Source of the DNA: Kangsaoukella pontilimi
GTDB lineage: Bacteria > Pseudomonadota > Alphaproteobacteria > Rhodobacterales > Rhodobacteraceae
Assembly (NCBI RefSeq): GCF_009830125.1
Contig: NZ_WUPT01000005.1
Location: 28,842-92,841 of the forward strand
Length of the DNA stretch: 64,000 nt
Reading direction: 5' to 3'
In this document: positions 8,865 to 17,442 of the stretch, piece by piece
How the letters are laid out: each line of letters begins with the position of its first letter
How positions within the stretch are numbered: position 1 is the stretch's first letter
Notes under the pieces: generated by a model
What the model saw: only the letters and a program-made list of their open reading frames with translations
The model's database searches: none
Told to the model about the DNA's origin: nothing
Made by a program: the position numbers and the translations under genes

Positions 8865-11342
8865 ATGCAGGATACCGCCAACCACGTGATCGACGCGCGC
8901 CTTGCCGAGGCGCTGGAACAGTATTTCAACGGTGTCCGCCTTGAGCGCGCCGTGGGCGATTGCGCCATCCTGTCCGGCGTTCGCAAGCAGAACGGCGCGC
9001 CGGTGGCGATCTACGTTCCGAATTTCTCGGCCAGTCGGGACGAGGATGTCGTGGCGGATATCGGCAAGCGCTTCGCGGTCTACGAGAAGCTGGGGCATCC
9101 GCGGCTTCAGGCGAGCGAGCGTCTGCTGAACGCCCGCGCCTTCCGCAAAATGCCCGCGCTCGCCGTGCTGGCCTGTCCGGTGCCGGTGTTCGACGACGCT
9201 TTCGACACGCTGGGGGTCGACGCGAGGCTGCGGCTTTTCGATGAGGTGCTGGAAGGGCTTGCGGCGCTCCATGGTGCGGGGCTGGTCCATGGCAACCTGT
9301 CGCCCGATGTCATCCGCCGCGAAGGCGAGGGCGGGCAGGCGCGGCTGTGCGACCTGACGTTTTCCGGCGACCGGGCGACGACCGTGACCGCGCAGCCCGT
9401 CGCCTATCAGTCCGAGAATGTTATCCGCACGGCGACCCCCGGCCCGGAGGACGATGTCCATGCTGCGGGGATGCTGGGATACCGCATCCTGATGGGCGCG
9501 GGCGGGCCGGAACGTGCGCTGAATGCGCGGTCGGATGACAGCGAGACGGTGGTGGCCGCCATCCTGAGCGAGGAGCGGACCGCGCCCGGTGCCGATACCC
9601 TCTTCCCCGACGGGCATCCTCAGGGCGAACAGATCGCGCGGCTGCTGGCCCGGATGACGGGGCAATTGCCGAACGCCAACCGCTACAGTTCGGCCGAGGC
9701 GGCGCGGCGCGCCTTGCAGACGGTGATGAAGGGCGACGAGCCCTCGAACGTGGCCGAGGCCGAGAGCGGGCCCATGCCGGGCGGCTTCGCCATGACGGCT
9801 GCGCGGCCGGTGGAGCCACGCACCGGCATCTCTCCGATGCTGGCGGTTCTGCTGTTCGGGGCGTTCCTCTTCAGCTCGGCGGGGGCGGTGTGGCTCTATT
9901 TCCAGAATGCGGACCTGAACGCGTCCCGGGTGGCGCTGATCGAGCTGATCCGGGACGAACGCGCGGCGCGGGCGGCGGCGGACGAGGCTGTCGCGGTTCT
10001 GCGGCAGGCGGACAGGGCTATCGGTCTTGCCGAGGGACGCCGCGCCGGGGTTGCGTCGGAGGCCGCCGGTGAGGCGCTTCGGATGGCCGAGGAGAGCCTT
10101 GCCGCGATCGAGATACCGGAGGACGCGAGCGCTGCGGTGGCGGCGCTGGCCCAGGCGGAGGAGGCGATTGCCCAGATCGAGCTGGCACGGGACCGGGCGG
10201 AGGCCGCCGAGGCCGAGGCGCTTGGCGCCGCAGAGGCGGCCCGCCTTGCAGCGCCCGACGCAGCGGCGATTGCCGATGCCGAGAGTCGCATTCTTGAGGC
10301 CAACGCCGCCCGGCTGGATGGCCGGTGGGAGACCGCCGGGCTGGCCTGGTCCGGGGCGCGCGACGCTTTCGACGCGATCACGGCCGCAGGACGTCAGGAG
10401 GCCGAGGCCGCGCGCGCCCGTTTCGAGGCGATGCCCGAGGGCGAGGGGGCTGCTGCGATCCTTGCGAGGGGTTTCGCCGAGCGCGGAGCCGCGGCGGAAG
10501 AGGCCGGGCGCTTTGCCGAGGCGGTCGAGCTGTTCACGGCAGCTTTCGCGGCGGTCGCGCGCAAGGACGAGCGCAAAGCGGCGGCGTCGGTTCGGGAGAT
10601 CACGCTTGGGGACAGCCCGGAAGCCCTGTTCGCCGCCGTCGCGCTTTGCCGCGATGCGGCCCCGGTCGCAGCGGGCAACTGTCCCGACAGCCGCCCCAAT
10701 GACGAAGCATTGAGACGCGCGGCGCTTGCGCCCTTCGCGCTGGATGAGACCGAGGTTTCGGTGGCCGATTTCCGCACCTTCGTGGATGAGACCGGCTACG
10801 TCACCGAGGCCGAGGAGGCGGGGCGGGTCGTGGCGCTGACCTCGAACGGAGAGGCGCGGCTGATCGACGGGAATTACAGTTGGTCCGCGCCGCAGGGCGT
10901 GACTGGGGCTGACATAGACCCCGACCGGCCTGTGACGAATATCGCGCTCAGGGATGCCCATGCCTATTGCGCATGGGCGGGCAAGCGGCTTCCGACCGAG
11001 GCGGAATGGGAACATGCCGCGCGCGGCACGGGGATGCAGCCTTTCCCCTGGGGCGAGTGGTCCGACAGCGCGCCGGTCTGGCGCGGCGCGCCCGATGCGG
11101 CGCGGCGGCTTCCCACGCCGGTTGGTGCGGCGGGCGGCGAAGGGCCGGACGGTCATGTGGGTCTTTCGGGGAATGCCCGCGAATGGGTGCTGGGCCATGA
11201 TGGCGGCGTCCTGAAAGGCGGGTCCTGGAACACGGTCAACCCGGCGGATCTGCGGATTTCGGCCCGGCTGATCGTGCCCGGCAACGCGCCCGGCGTGGAT
11301 TTCGGGTTCCGCTGTGCGCGCGATCTGGAGGTCTGGCCATGA
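8865..11342 (+). CDS. Pseudokinase - TM - coiled coil - FGE-sulfatase domain fusion
   Basis: 825 residues from the ATG at 8865, which has GAGGG 8 bases upstream; a GTG at 8856 is the alternative. Residues about 1-290 resemble a protein kinase fold, but the catalytic loop reads HGNLSPDVI instead of HRD...N, the DFG position reads DLT (163-165) and the VAIK Lys is missing (VAIYV), so it is probably a pseudokinase. A membrane helix at about 322-345 is followed by a long Ala/Glu-rich coiled coil (350-520). Residues about 600-822 are a formylglycine-generating-enzyme/sulfatase-modifying (SUMF1-type) domain with KRLPTEAEWEHAARG, GNAREWV, GGSW and GFRCAR. Role unknown. Confidence 0.75.
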   Translation: MQDTANHVIDARLAEALEQYFNGVRLERAVGDCAILSGVRKQNGAPVAIYVPNFSASRDEDVVADIGKRFAVYEKLGHPRLQASERLLNARAFRKMPALAVLACPVPVFDDAFDTLGVDARLRLFDEVLEGLAALHGAGLVHGNLSPDVIRREGEGGQARLCDLTFSGDRATTVTAQPVAYQSENVIRTATPGPEDDVHAAGMLGYRILMGAGGPERALNARSDDSETVVAAILSEERTAPGADTLFPDGHPQGEQIARLLARMTGQLPNANRYSSAEAARRALQTVMKGDEPSNVAEAESGPMPGGFAMTAARPVEPRTGISPMLAVLLFGAFLFSSAGAVWLYFQNADLNASRVALIELIRDERAARAAADEAVAVLRQADRAIGLAEGRRAGVASEAAGEALRMAEESLAAIEIPEDASAAVAALAQAEEAIAQIELARDRAEAAEAEALGAAEAARLAAPDAAAIADAESRILEANAARLDGRWETAGLAWSGARDAFDAITAAGRQEAEAARARFEAMPEGEGAAAILARGFAERGAAAEEAGRFAEAVELFTAAFAAVARKDERKAAASVREITLGDSPEALFAAVALCRDAAPVAAGNCPDSRPNDEALRRAALAPFALDETEVSVADFRTFVDETGYVTEAEEAGRVVALTSNGEARLIDGNYSWSAPQGVTGADIDPDRPVTNIALRDAHAYCAWAGKRLPTEAEWEHAARGTGMQPFPWGEWSDSAPVWRGAPDAARRLPTPVGAAGGEGPDGHVGLSGNAREWVLGHDGGVLKGGSWNTVNPADLRISARLIVPGNAPGVDFGFRCARDLEVWP

Positions 11343-12691
11343 GGGCGCTGGCGATGGCGGCGGGCCTTGCCGTGAGTGCGGGCGTGGCCGAGGCCGACCG
11401 GGCGCTTGTCGTCGGGATCGACGACTATGACGCGGTGGCGGGCGCGTCCCGTCTGACGGGCGCGGTGGCGGATGCCGGGCGGATCGAGGCGCTGCTGGTC
11501 GAGCGGCTTGGCTTTGCCGCCGGCGACATCGTGGTGCTGACGGACGGCAGGGCGAGCTATGACGCGATCTTGACCAGCCTGATCGATCATCTGATTTCCG
11601 GCACGACGGCGGGCGACCGCGTGGTGCTGTATTTCGCGGGTCACGGGACGACGACGCGGGACGGTCAGCCGGCGCTTGTGGCGCATGACGGCGACAGCGT
11701 TCTGGGCCGCATCCCGCTGACCACGCTCGACGAGATGCTGGGGGTGATCCCGGACCGGGATATCACGGTCATCCTGGATACAGGCTTTCACGGCGGAGGC
11801 GCGGGCACGCGTGGTTTCGGGTCGGATGCGCCGACCGGTCCGGTGGTCCTGTCCTCTGTCGACATGGGCTGGATCGCGAGCGATGGCGCTTTGCCTGCTG
11901 CCGAGACGCCGGGCGCGGGCCTGTTGACCGCCGCTCTGGCGGAGGGCGTGAGCGGGGCCGCGGATGCCGATGGCGACGGCGGGATCTCGGGCGGGGAACT
12001 GACCCGATTTGCCGAGACGCATATGGGCGAGGCCTGCGCCGCGCTGGACAGCTGTGCAGAGGTGGCGTTCGTCTCCCTCGGGCGCGATGACGCGACCGTG
12101 GCGCGGATGCCCGCATCTCCAGTCTCCGAAGTCGATCTGAGCCCGCTTCTGCCCGATGACGGTGCACCGGCGGGCTACATGGAAACGCTCGGTTTCGTCA
12201 CCGATCTGTTCGCGCCGTCGAACGATGCGCGGCTGACCCTGTCGATCGTGGGGGGCGAGGCCCTGACGGTGGGAGAAACGGTCACCTTCTCGGCGACATC
12301 CGAGCGGGCGGGCGCGCTTCTTCTGCTCGACGTCGATCCGACTGGTGCGTTGTCACAGATCTATCCGTCGGTTCTGTCTCCGGCGGAGGGAAGCCGGATC
12401 GAGCCGGGCGCCCCCCTGCGCATCCCGAACGCCGTCGGCGCGAGTGGTGCGCCGCTGTTGATGCGCGTGACCGAACCGGCGGGGCAGGGGGTTCTGCTGG
12501 GCGTCTTCATCGAGGGCGATCTGGAGGATCTGACGCCGCTTCTGCCTGCAGGGCTCGATGGCGGCGGGGTTTCCAATGCGTCGCAATCGCTTTTCGAGTT
12601 GAGCCAGACCCTTCTTGCGCGCGCCGCCGATCCGGACGCGCCCGTGGCGTGGTCCGCCACCTATCTGCCTTACCGCATTCACGCGAAATGA
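11339..12691 (+). CDS. Caspase-like (C14) protein lacking the catalytic Cys, with DUF4384-like tail
   Basis: 450 residues with a signal-like N-terminus ending around EADRALVVGIDDYD. Residues about 20-240 have a caspase/metacaspase-like fold: VVLYFAGHG carries the catalytic-type His102, but the position of the usual DACHAG motif reads LDTGFHGG, so the nucleophile is replaced by Gly149. The C-terminal third (FSATSERAGALLLLDVDPTG then QIYPS) resembles the DUF4384 domain often attached to bacterial caspase-like proteins. It is likely a non-catalytic partner of the second caspase-like protein two genes downstream. Start overlaps the upstream stop. Confidence 0.7.
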   Translation: MRALAMAAGLAVSAGVAEADRALVVGIDDYDAVAGASRLTGAVADAGRIEALLVERLGFAAGDIVVLTDGRASYDAILTSLIDHLISGTTAGDRVVLYFAGHGTTTRDGQPALVAHDGDSVLGRIPLTTLDEMLGVIPDRDITVILDTGFHGGGAGTRGFGSDAPTGPVVLSSVDMGWIASDGALPAAETPGAGLLTAALAEGVSGAADADGDGGISGGELTRFAETHMGEACAALDSCAEVAFVSLGRDDATVARMPASPVSEVDLSPLLPDDGAPAGYMETLGFVTDLFAPSNDARLTLSIVGGEALTVGETVTFSATSERAGALLLLDVDPTGALSQIYPSVLSPAEGSRIEPGAPLRIPNAVGASGAPLLMRVTEPAGQGVLLGVFIEGDLEDLTPLLPAGLDGGGVSNASQSLFELSQTLLARAADPDAPVAWSATYLPYRIHAK

Positions 12692-12705
12692 GAGGAGATC
12701 GTCCC

Positions 12706-13587
12706 ATGCTCCGCGTTCTGACCACACTGACCTTTGCCGCCGCCGCGCTTCCTGCCGCGGCATGCCCGCAATACGACACCATCGTCTCGGCCGTGCAGGG
12801 ACAGGACACTGCCGGGGCGCGGGTTCTTTATGAAGAGATCGTGTTCAGTGCCGCCTGCGACGACGCAATCCGCGAATGGGTGGGCGATTACCTGGCGCGG
12901 GAGAGCTTTTTCGCGGCGCGGGACGCGACCGACCCGGCGCGGAAGCGGGCGCTTCTGGAAGAGGCGCTGACCTTCGAGAAACACTGGCGGAGCTATGCCG
13001 AGCTGGGGCGGCTGAGCTGGGAGGCGCGCGATTATCCCGATGCGGCGCGCAACCTTCAGCTTGCGCTGAACGAGCTGTCGGAGGGCGATCAGAGCCATGC
13101 CGCCGCACCGGAAGAGATCGCCGAGGTCTATGACCTGGCCACGGCGGCGGTCGCGCTGGCCGAGACCGCGGTCGATATGCCGAAGACCCGGTCGGGGCAG
13201 ACGGGCGGGATTTTCCAGACCTCCTTCCGGGGCTTCGAGGTGGAAGAGGTGAGCCTGCCCATCACCTTCAAATACGACTCGACCGAGTTCGACGATGTGG
13301 GCCGGGACTATGCGAATGCGCTTGTGGAGCATATTGCCCTTGCCGCACCCCCCGCGATCCGGCTTGGCGGGCATACCGATCCGCTCGGCAGCGAGGATTA
13401 CAATCTTGCACTGTCGGAGGCGCGGGCCGAGACGGTCCGGCAGCTTTTGCTTTCCAAGGGCTATGCGGGTCAGATCACGGTCGAGGGCCACGGCGAGACG
13501 ATGCTGCCGCCCGCGCCGCCGGGGATCGAGCCGAATTCGCCGGAGCACTTCCGCATTGCCCGGCGCGTCGCGTTTTCCGCCGAATGA
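12706..13587 (+). CDS. OmpA-family peptidoglycan-associated protein
   Basis: 293 residues with a signal peptide (MLRVLTTLTFAAAALPAAAC; a cleavage before the Cys would also fit a lipoprotein, but the +1 Cys context is not decisive). The middle (about 55-150) is helical and TPR-like (RSYAELGRLSWEARDYPDAA). Residues about 185-290 are an OmpA C-terminal domain with FKYDSTEFDDVG, LGGHTDPLGSEDYN and LSEARAETVRQLL, which binds peptidoglycan. GAGGAG lies 7 bases before the ATG. In this operon it may provide the cell-wall or outer-membrane anchor in place of the missing secretin-associated proteins. Confidence 0.78.
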   Translation: MLRVLTTLTFAAAALPAAACPQYDTIVSAVQGQDTAGARVLYEEIVFSAACDDAIREWVGDYLARESFFAARDATDPARKRALLEEALTFEKHWRSYAELGRLSWEARDYPDAARNLQLALNELSEGDQSHAAAPEEIAEVYDLATAAVALAETAVDMPKTRSGQTGGIFQTSFRGFEVEEVSLPITFKYDSTEFDDVGRDYANALVEHIALAAPPAIRLGGHTDPLGSEDYNLALSEARAETVRQLLLSKGYAGQITVEGHGETMLPPAPPGIEPNSPEHFRIARRVAFSAE

Positions 13588-15101
13588 TGCGGCGGGGTCT
13601 TGCAGCCCTGCTGGCGGTCGCGGTCCTTGCCGGGCCTGCGTCGGCCGAGCGCATGTGGGGTCTGGTCATCGGAATCGACGACTATGCTTTCGTGCCCGAT
13701 CTGCATGGCGCGGTGAACGATGCGCGCGACATAGCCGATGCGCTTGAGGGTCTCGATGCCGAGGTGACGCTTCTTCTGGACGGGGAGGCGACGCGGGCGG
13801 CCATTTTCGAGGCGTGGCGCGCCATTCTGGACAAGGCGTCACCGGGCGACCGGCTGGTCGTCAGCTTTGCGGGCCACGGGTCGAACGAGCCCGAGGCGGT
13901 GCCGGGCAGCGAGGAGGACGGGCGGGACGAGAACTTCCTTCTGTCGGGTTTCGCGCCGCGCGGTCCGGCGGCGGGCGAGCGTATCCGGGATGACGAGATC
14001 GCCGGGCTCTTGTCCGAAAGCGCAGGCTTGCGGGTCATCTTCGTGGCCGACGCCTGCCATGCGGGGACGGTGACCAGAAATGTCGAACCGGCGCTTGGCT
14101 ATCGCTATGTCGATCAGGCGGGGATCGAGGAAGACCCGTTGCCGCCGCCACCGCCCAACAGCAGCGAAGGGGCGGATGTTCAGGCCATCGACCTGTTCCT
14201 GGCCGCCGTGCGCGAGGAAGAGAAAGTGCCCGAGGTCATGGTCGATGGCGCGGCCCGAGGCGCGCTGAGCTATGCCTTCGCGGACGGTTTGCGCGGCGGA
14301 GCGGATTTCGACAGGAACGGCATCGTCACGAAGGGCGAACTGGAACTGCACGTGCGGCGCACCGTTCGCCGGGTGAGCGACGGCGTTCAGGCGCCGCAAT
14401 CGAGCCCGACGGGTGCGGAGACACGCGCACTTGTCCGGGTCGCGAGGACTCAGGCGGCGGAGAAAGCCGGCGTCGCCGATCTTCGCGAGACCGGGTTCGG
14501 CGCGCTTCCGCCGGTGACCGTCACGCGCGACCCGGCATGGTCAGGGCGGGCGGGCATCTTGGAGAACCCGACCGGGAGCCTGAGGATGGACGGAAGGATC
14601 GTCCGGTCCGCCGTCGGTGACGTGGTTGCGGTCGCAACCGATGGGCCTGCGCTTCAGTCGGTGATCGACACGCACCGCCTTGCGGCCGCGCTGAAGCGTC
14701 TGGCGGACCCGCGTCTGGACGTCAGGTTCGACAGGGGCGACCGGACATACCGGGCGGGAACGACGCTTGGCATCGAGATCGAGGGGCGCGCGACACGCTT
14801 TCTGACGCTCGTGAGCATTGCGCCGGACGGGACGTTGTCGCTGATCTATCCGAGGCGCGACTTCGGCGATCCGGATGCCGTTGACCCCGATGCGCGGATG
14901 GGTTTCCGCGTGGCCGTCGCGCCGCCCTTCGGCGCGGATCACGTTCTGGCTCTGGAGAGCGTGGCAGAGCCCGACACGCTGCGGGCCGCGCTTGCCCGGA
15001 TCGACGGGACGCGGGATGCCGGTGCGCTTTGGGATGCGGTGCGCACGAGTGGCGCGCGCATCGCGCTCTTTCCGTTCTTTACCGCTGAAGGAGAGACATG
15101 A
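13584..15101 (+). CDS. Caspase-like (C14/metacaspase-type) protease with intact His-Cys pair, secreted
   Basis: 505 residues with a signal peptide (MMRRGLAALLAVAVLAGPASAE). The caspase-like domain, about residues 24-260, retains both catalytic motifs: SFAGHGSNE (His98) and VADACHAGTV (Cys158). Acidic residues between them (EEDGRDENFLL) match the family's loop. The C-terminal half (RFLTLVSIAPDGTLSLIYPR) is DUF4384-like. Family knowledge predicts cleavage after basic residues or Asp; the specificity here is unknown. The signal peptide predicts action in the periplasm. The ATG overlaps the upstream stop, and a second ATG follows one codon later. Confidence 0.75.
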   Translation: MMRRGLAALLAVAVLAGPASAERMWGLVIGIDDYAFVPDLHGAVNDARDIADALEGLDAEVTLLLDGEATRAAIFEAWRAILDKASPGDRLVVSFAGHGSNEPEAVPGSEEDGRDENFLLSGFAPRGPAAGERIRDDEIAGLLSESAGLRVIFVADACHAGTVTRNVEPALGYRYVDQAGIEEDPLPPPPPNSSEGADVQAIDLFLAAVREEEKVPEVMVDGAARGALSYAFADGLRGGADFDRNGIVTKGELELHVRRTVRRVSDGVQAPQSSPTGAETRALVRVARTQAAEKAGVADLRETGFGALPPVTVTRDPAWSGRAGILENPTGSLRMDGRIVRSAVGDVVAVATDGPALQSVIDTHRLAAALKRLADPRLDVRFDRGDRTYRAGTTLGIEIEGRATRFLTLVSIAPDGTLSLIYPRRDFGDPDAVDPDARMGFRVAVAPPFGADHVLALESVAEPDTLRAALARIDGTRDAGALWDAVRTSGARIALFPFFTAEGET

Positions 15102-15646
15102 TGCACATGAACGGCTCTTTCGGTGTGGTGCGGGACATCAGGCGCGCCGTTCGTGACCTGATCGGCGCGGGCTTTCTGGCGGCAGGAATTGCCGGGGGCA
15201 TCGTGATCCTCGGCGGAGGCGGAGAGGGGTCCGCCCTTGCGGCGGCGATCTTTTTCGGGCTTCTCGCGGCGCTGGCGGTCTTCGACGCCCGGACCGAGAC
15301 GGTGCCGGATGTCCTGACGCTGTCGCTGATCCTGAGCGGTCTGGTGACGACGTCTGCCATGGGCGGGGCGCTTGGTCTTCATGCAGTGCCCGCGCTCGGG
15401 CTTCTGGCCGTGGGCGTGCTTCAGGGCTGGTACACCGACGACAGAGGCGCGATCGGTAGCGGCGACACGCTTCTGTTTGCGGGCGTGACGGCATGGTTGG
15501 GGCCGTGGCTGATGGCGGATGTTCTGATCCTTGCCGCGATCCTGCTTGGCGTTCAGTGCATTCTGATGCGCCGGACCACCGGCGCCTTCGCCCCGGCCCT
15601 GGCGCTGGCAGCAGCAATCGTCTGGTTCGGAGGACCGATATTGTGA
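15098..15646 (+). CDS. Prepilin peptidase (A24, TadV/CpaA-type)
   Basis: 182 residues, mostly hydrophobic, with the two aspartates of A24 aspartyl prepilin peptidases: FDARTETVPD (Asp63) and AIGSGD (Asp123, GxGD motif). It lacks the N-terminal methylase domain of PilD, as expected for TadV/CpaA. It would cleave leader peptides of the pilin or pseudopilins in this operon at the inner membrane. Start overlaps the caspase-like gene by 4 bases. Confidence 0.8.
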   Translation: MMHMNGSFGVVRDIRRAVRDLIGAGFLAAGIAGGIVILGGGGEGSALAAAIFFGLLAALAVFDARTETVPDVLTLSLILSGLVTTSAMGGALGLHAVPALGLLAVGVLQGWYTDDRGAIGSGDTLLFAGVTAWLGPWLMADVLILAAILLGVQCILMRRTTGAFAPALALAAAIVWFGGPIL

Positions 15647-15756
15647 GTGACAAATCTCCGCCCAGCCTGACGCTGATCACGAATGAGGACCGGCCTTTCT
15701 GCTCCGACTTGACCGATCGGGACACCCCGCTGAGAGTGCGGGAAGGAGGGCGCGAC

Positions 15757-16431
15757 ATGACCGATGCGATGGGCGATGTGGCCGGCGAGGCAGGGGGCGC
15801 CGATGACAGCGTTCGCCTTGCCTTCATGACGGTCGAGGCGAGTCTGCGGGCCGAGAACTGGTTCTTTGAGACGGTGCGCGGGAAACTGGCCGAAACTGCG
15901 CCCCTGTCCGATTTCCCGACGGTCATGGGGGCGAATGGCCATGACTATCTGCTGCACTTCACGCAGTTCCTGTTCTTCCTCCGCGCGCTGGACTGTACGG
16001 ACGCCGACCAGATCGCCAATTACATCGAGGCGCATAACGCGCGGATCGAAGGTCTGATCAACGATCCGGACTTCAGCAAAAGCCGGAACGAATACCGGAA
16101 GGCGGTGTTCCGGGCCGAGCGGAAGGCCAAGATCCTCGATACGATCCGGACGCTCAGGATGCCGGTTTTCGCCATCTACGAATACGGCCACCTCTTGATC
16201 GATGAGATGTCGCCCAAGACCACCGAGAAGCTGATCGAGGATTTGCGGTTCGGTGGCATCCTGGCGCGCCGGACCGATGACCGGATCGGCGTCGACCAGA
16301 AGCGCATCCTGATCGCCTCGACCGGGTTTCTGGAGGACACCTATCGCCTGTCGCTTCTGATGCAGAGACGCATGATCGCGATGGGGCTTTCGGACGAGGA
16401 ATTCCGCCGGGCGCGGCAGATGGGCGACTGA
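15757..16431 (+). CDS. Conserved-looking protein of unknown function at the operon end
   Basis: 224 residues from the ATG at 15757, which has GGAAGGAGG ending 7 bases upstream. A GTG at 15643 overlapping the prepilin peptidase stop would add 38 residues of low-complexity character, so the strong ribosome site decides the start here. The protein is soluble and helix-rich, with an aromatic stretch (GANGHDYLLHFTQFLFFLRAL) and a charged middle (SKSRNEYRKAVFRAERKAK). No signal peptide or membrane helix is seen. I do not recognise a family. Its neighbours suggest a cytoplasmic accessory of the Tad-like system. Confidence 0.6.
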   Translation: MTDAMGDVAGEAGGADDSVRLAFMTVEASLRAENWFFETVRGKLAETAPLSDFPTVMGANGHDYLLHFTQFLFFLRALDCTDADQIANYIEAHNARIEGLINDPDFSKSRNEYRKAVFRAERKAKILDTIRTLRMPVFAIYEYGHLLIDEMSPKTTEKLIEDLRFGGILARRTDDRIGVDQKRILIASTGFLEDTYRLSLLMQRRMIAMGLSDEEFRRARQMGD

Positions 16432-16515
16432 TCCCGGCCGGCGTCCGGCGGATAGTGCCGGGCGGACGGAACAGGATGGCCCTGCCGCGGTTGTGTTGCC
16501 GTGTGAGGTGACGCC

Positions 16516-17442
16516 ATGGCGAAACGGACCGATTGCATTGTCATTCTGAACCAGGGTTCGGGAAAATCCGAGGACAAACCGGGTCCGTCGGAGATCGAGC
16601 GCGCCTTTTCGGATCACGGGAGGACCGTGTCCGTCCTGACGGTATCGGAAGGCGACGAGATCGCAGCGCGCATTGCCGAGGCGGTTGAGGCGGCGCCGGC
16701 CTGCATCGTGGCGGCCGGGGGCGATGGCACGATCTGTGCCGTGGCCGAGGCGCTGAAGGGCACGGAGATCGAGCTTGGGGTCATCCCGCTTGGCACCTTC
16801 AACTATTTCGCGCGGCGTTTCGGTCTTCCGGACGACCATGAGCGCGCGATCGAGGTGATCTGCCAGGGGACTGCCAGGCCCATGGCGCTTGGGACTGTGA
16901 ACGGGCGGGTCTTTCTGAACAATGCGAGCCTCGGGCTTTATCCGTCGATCCTGAAAGAGCGGGAGGACGTCTACAAGCGGTGGGGGCGGTCCCGTCTTGC
17001 CGCCTACTGGTCTGTTCTGGTCGCGATGGCGACGGTCTCCCGGCCACTGACCATGCATATCGACGTGGACGGCGAGGCGCGCTCGGAAAAGTCGCCCAAC
17101 CTGTTCGTGGCGATGAGCGCGTATCAGCTCGACGAGTTCGGGATCGAGGGCGCCGATGCGATCCGCGAGGGCAAGTTCGCCCTGCTTCTCGCGCCGGATT
17201 GCGGGCGCTTCATGCTGATCTGGAAGGCGCTGCGCGTGGCGATGCGCGGCGTGCGGCGCGGCCCGGACTTCACGCTGGTCTCGGGGCGGCGCGTGACGGT
17301 CGGGACGCGCCGGTCGCGCGCCCTCGTGGCCATCGACGGCGAGCGCGAGGCCATGCGTGCGCCCTTCGAATTCGAAATGCTGGAGAACGCGCTTTCCGTG
17401 CGCCTGCCCGGGGAGGCGGCGGACAGGGGGCAGGCGGCATGA
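16516..17442 (+). CDS. Diacylglycerol/lipid kinase family protein
   Basis: 308 residues with the DAGK catalytic-domain hallmarks: VILNQGSGK near the N-terminus, AAGGDGTICAVAEAL (GGDGT at 68-72) and LGVIPLGTFNYFARRFGLP. This family (YegS/BmrU/DgkB) phosphorylates diacylglycerol or related lipids using ATP; the substrate here cannot be read from sequence. It starts 84 bases after the Tad-like operon with GTGAGGTGACGCC upstream, and its stop overlaps the next start (ATGA), so the two form a unit. Confidence 0.82.
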   Translation: MAKRTDCIVILNQGSGKSEDKPGPSEIERAFSDHGRTVSVLTVSEGDEIAARIAEAVEAAPACIVAAGGDGTICAVAEALKGTEIELGVIPLGTFNYFARRFGLPDDHERAIEVICQGTARPMALGTVNGRVFLNNASLGLYPSILKEREDVYKRWGRSRLAAYWSVLVAMATVSRPLTMHIDVDGEARSEKSPNLFVAMSAYQLDEFGIEGADAIREGKFALLLAPDCGRFMLIWKALRVAMRGVRRGPDFTLVSGRRVTVGTRRSRALVAIDGEREAMRAPFEFEMLENALSVRLPGEAADRGQAA

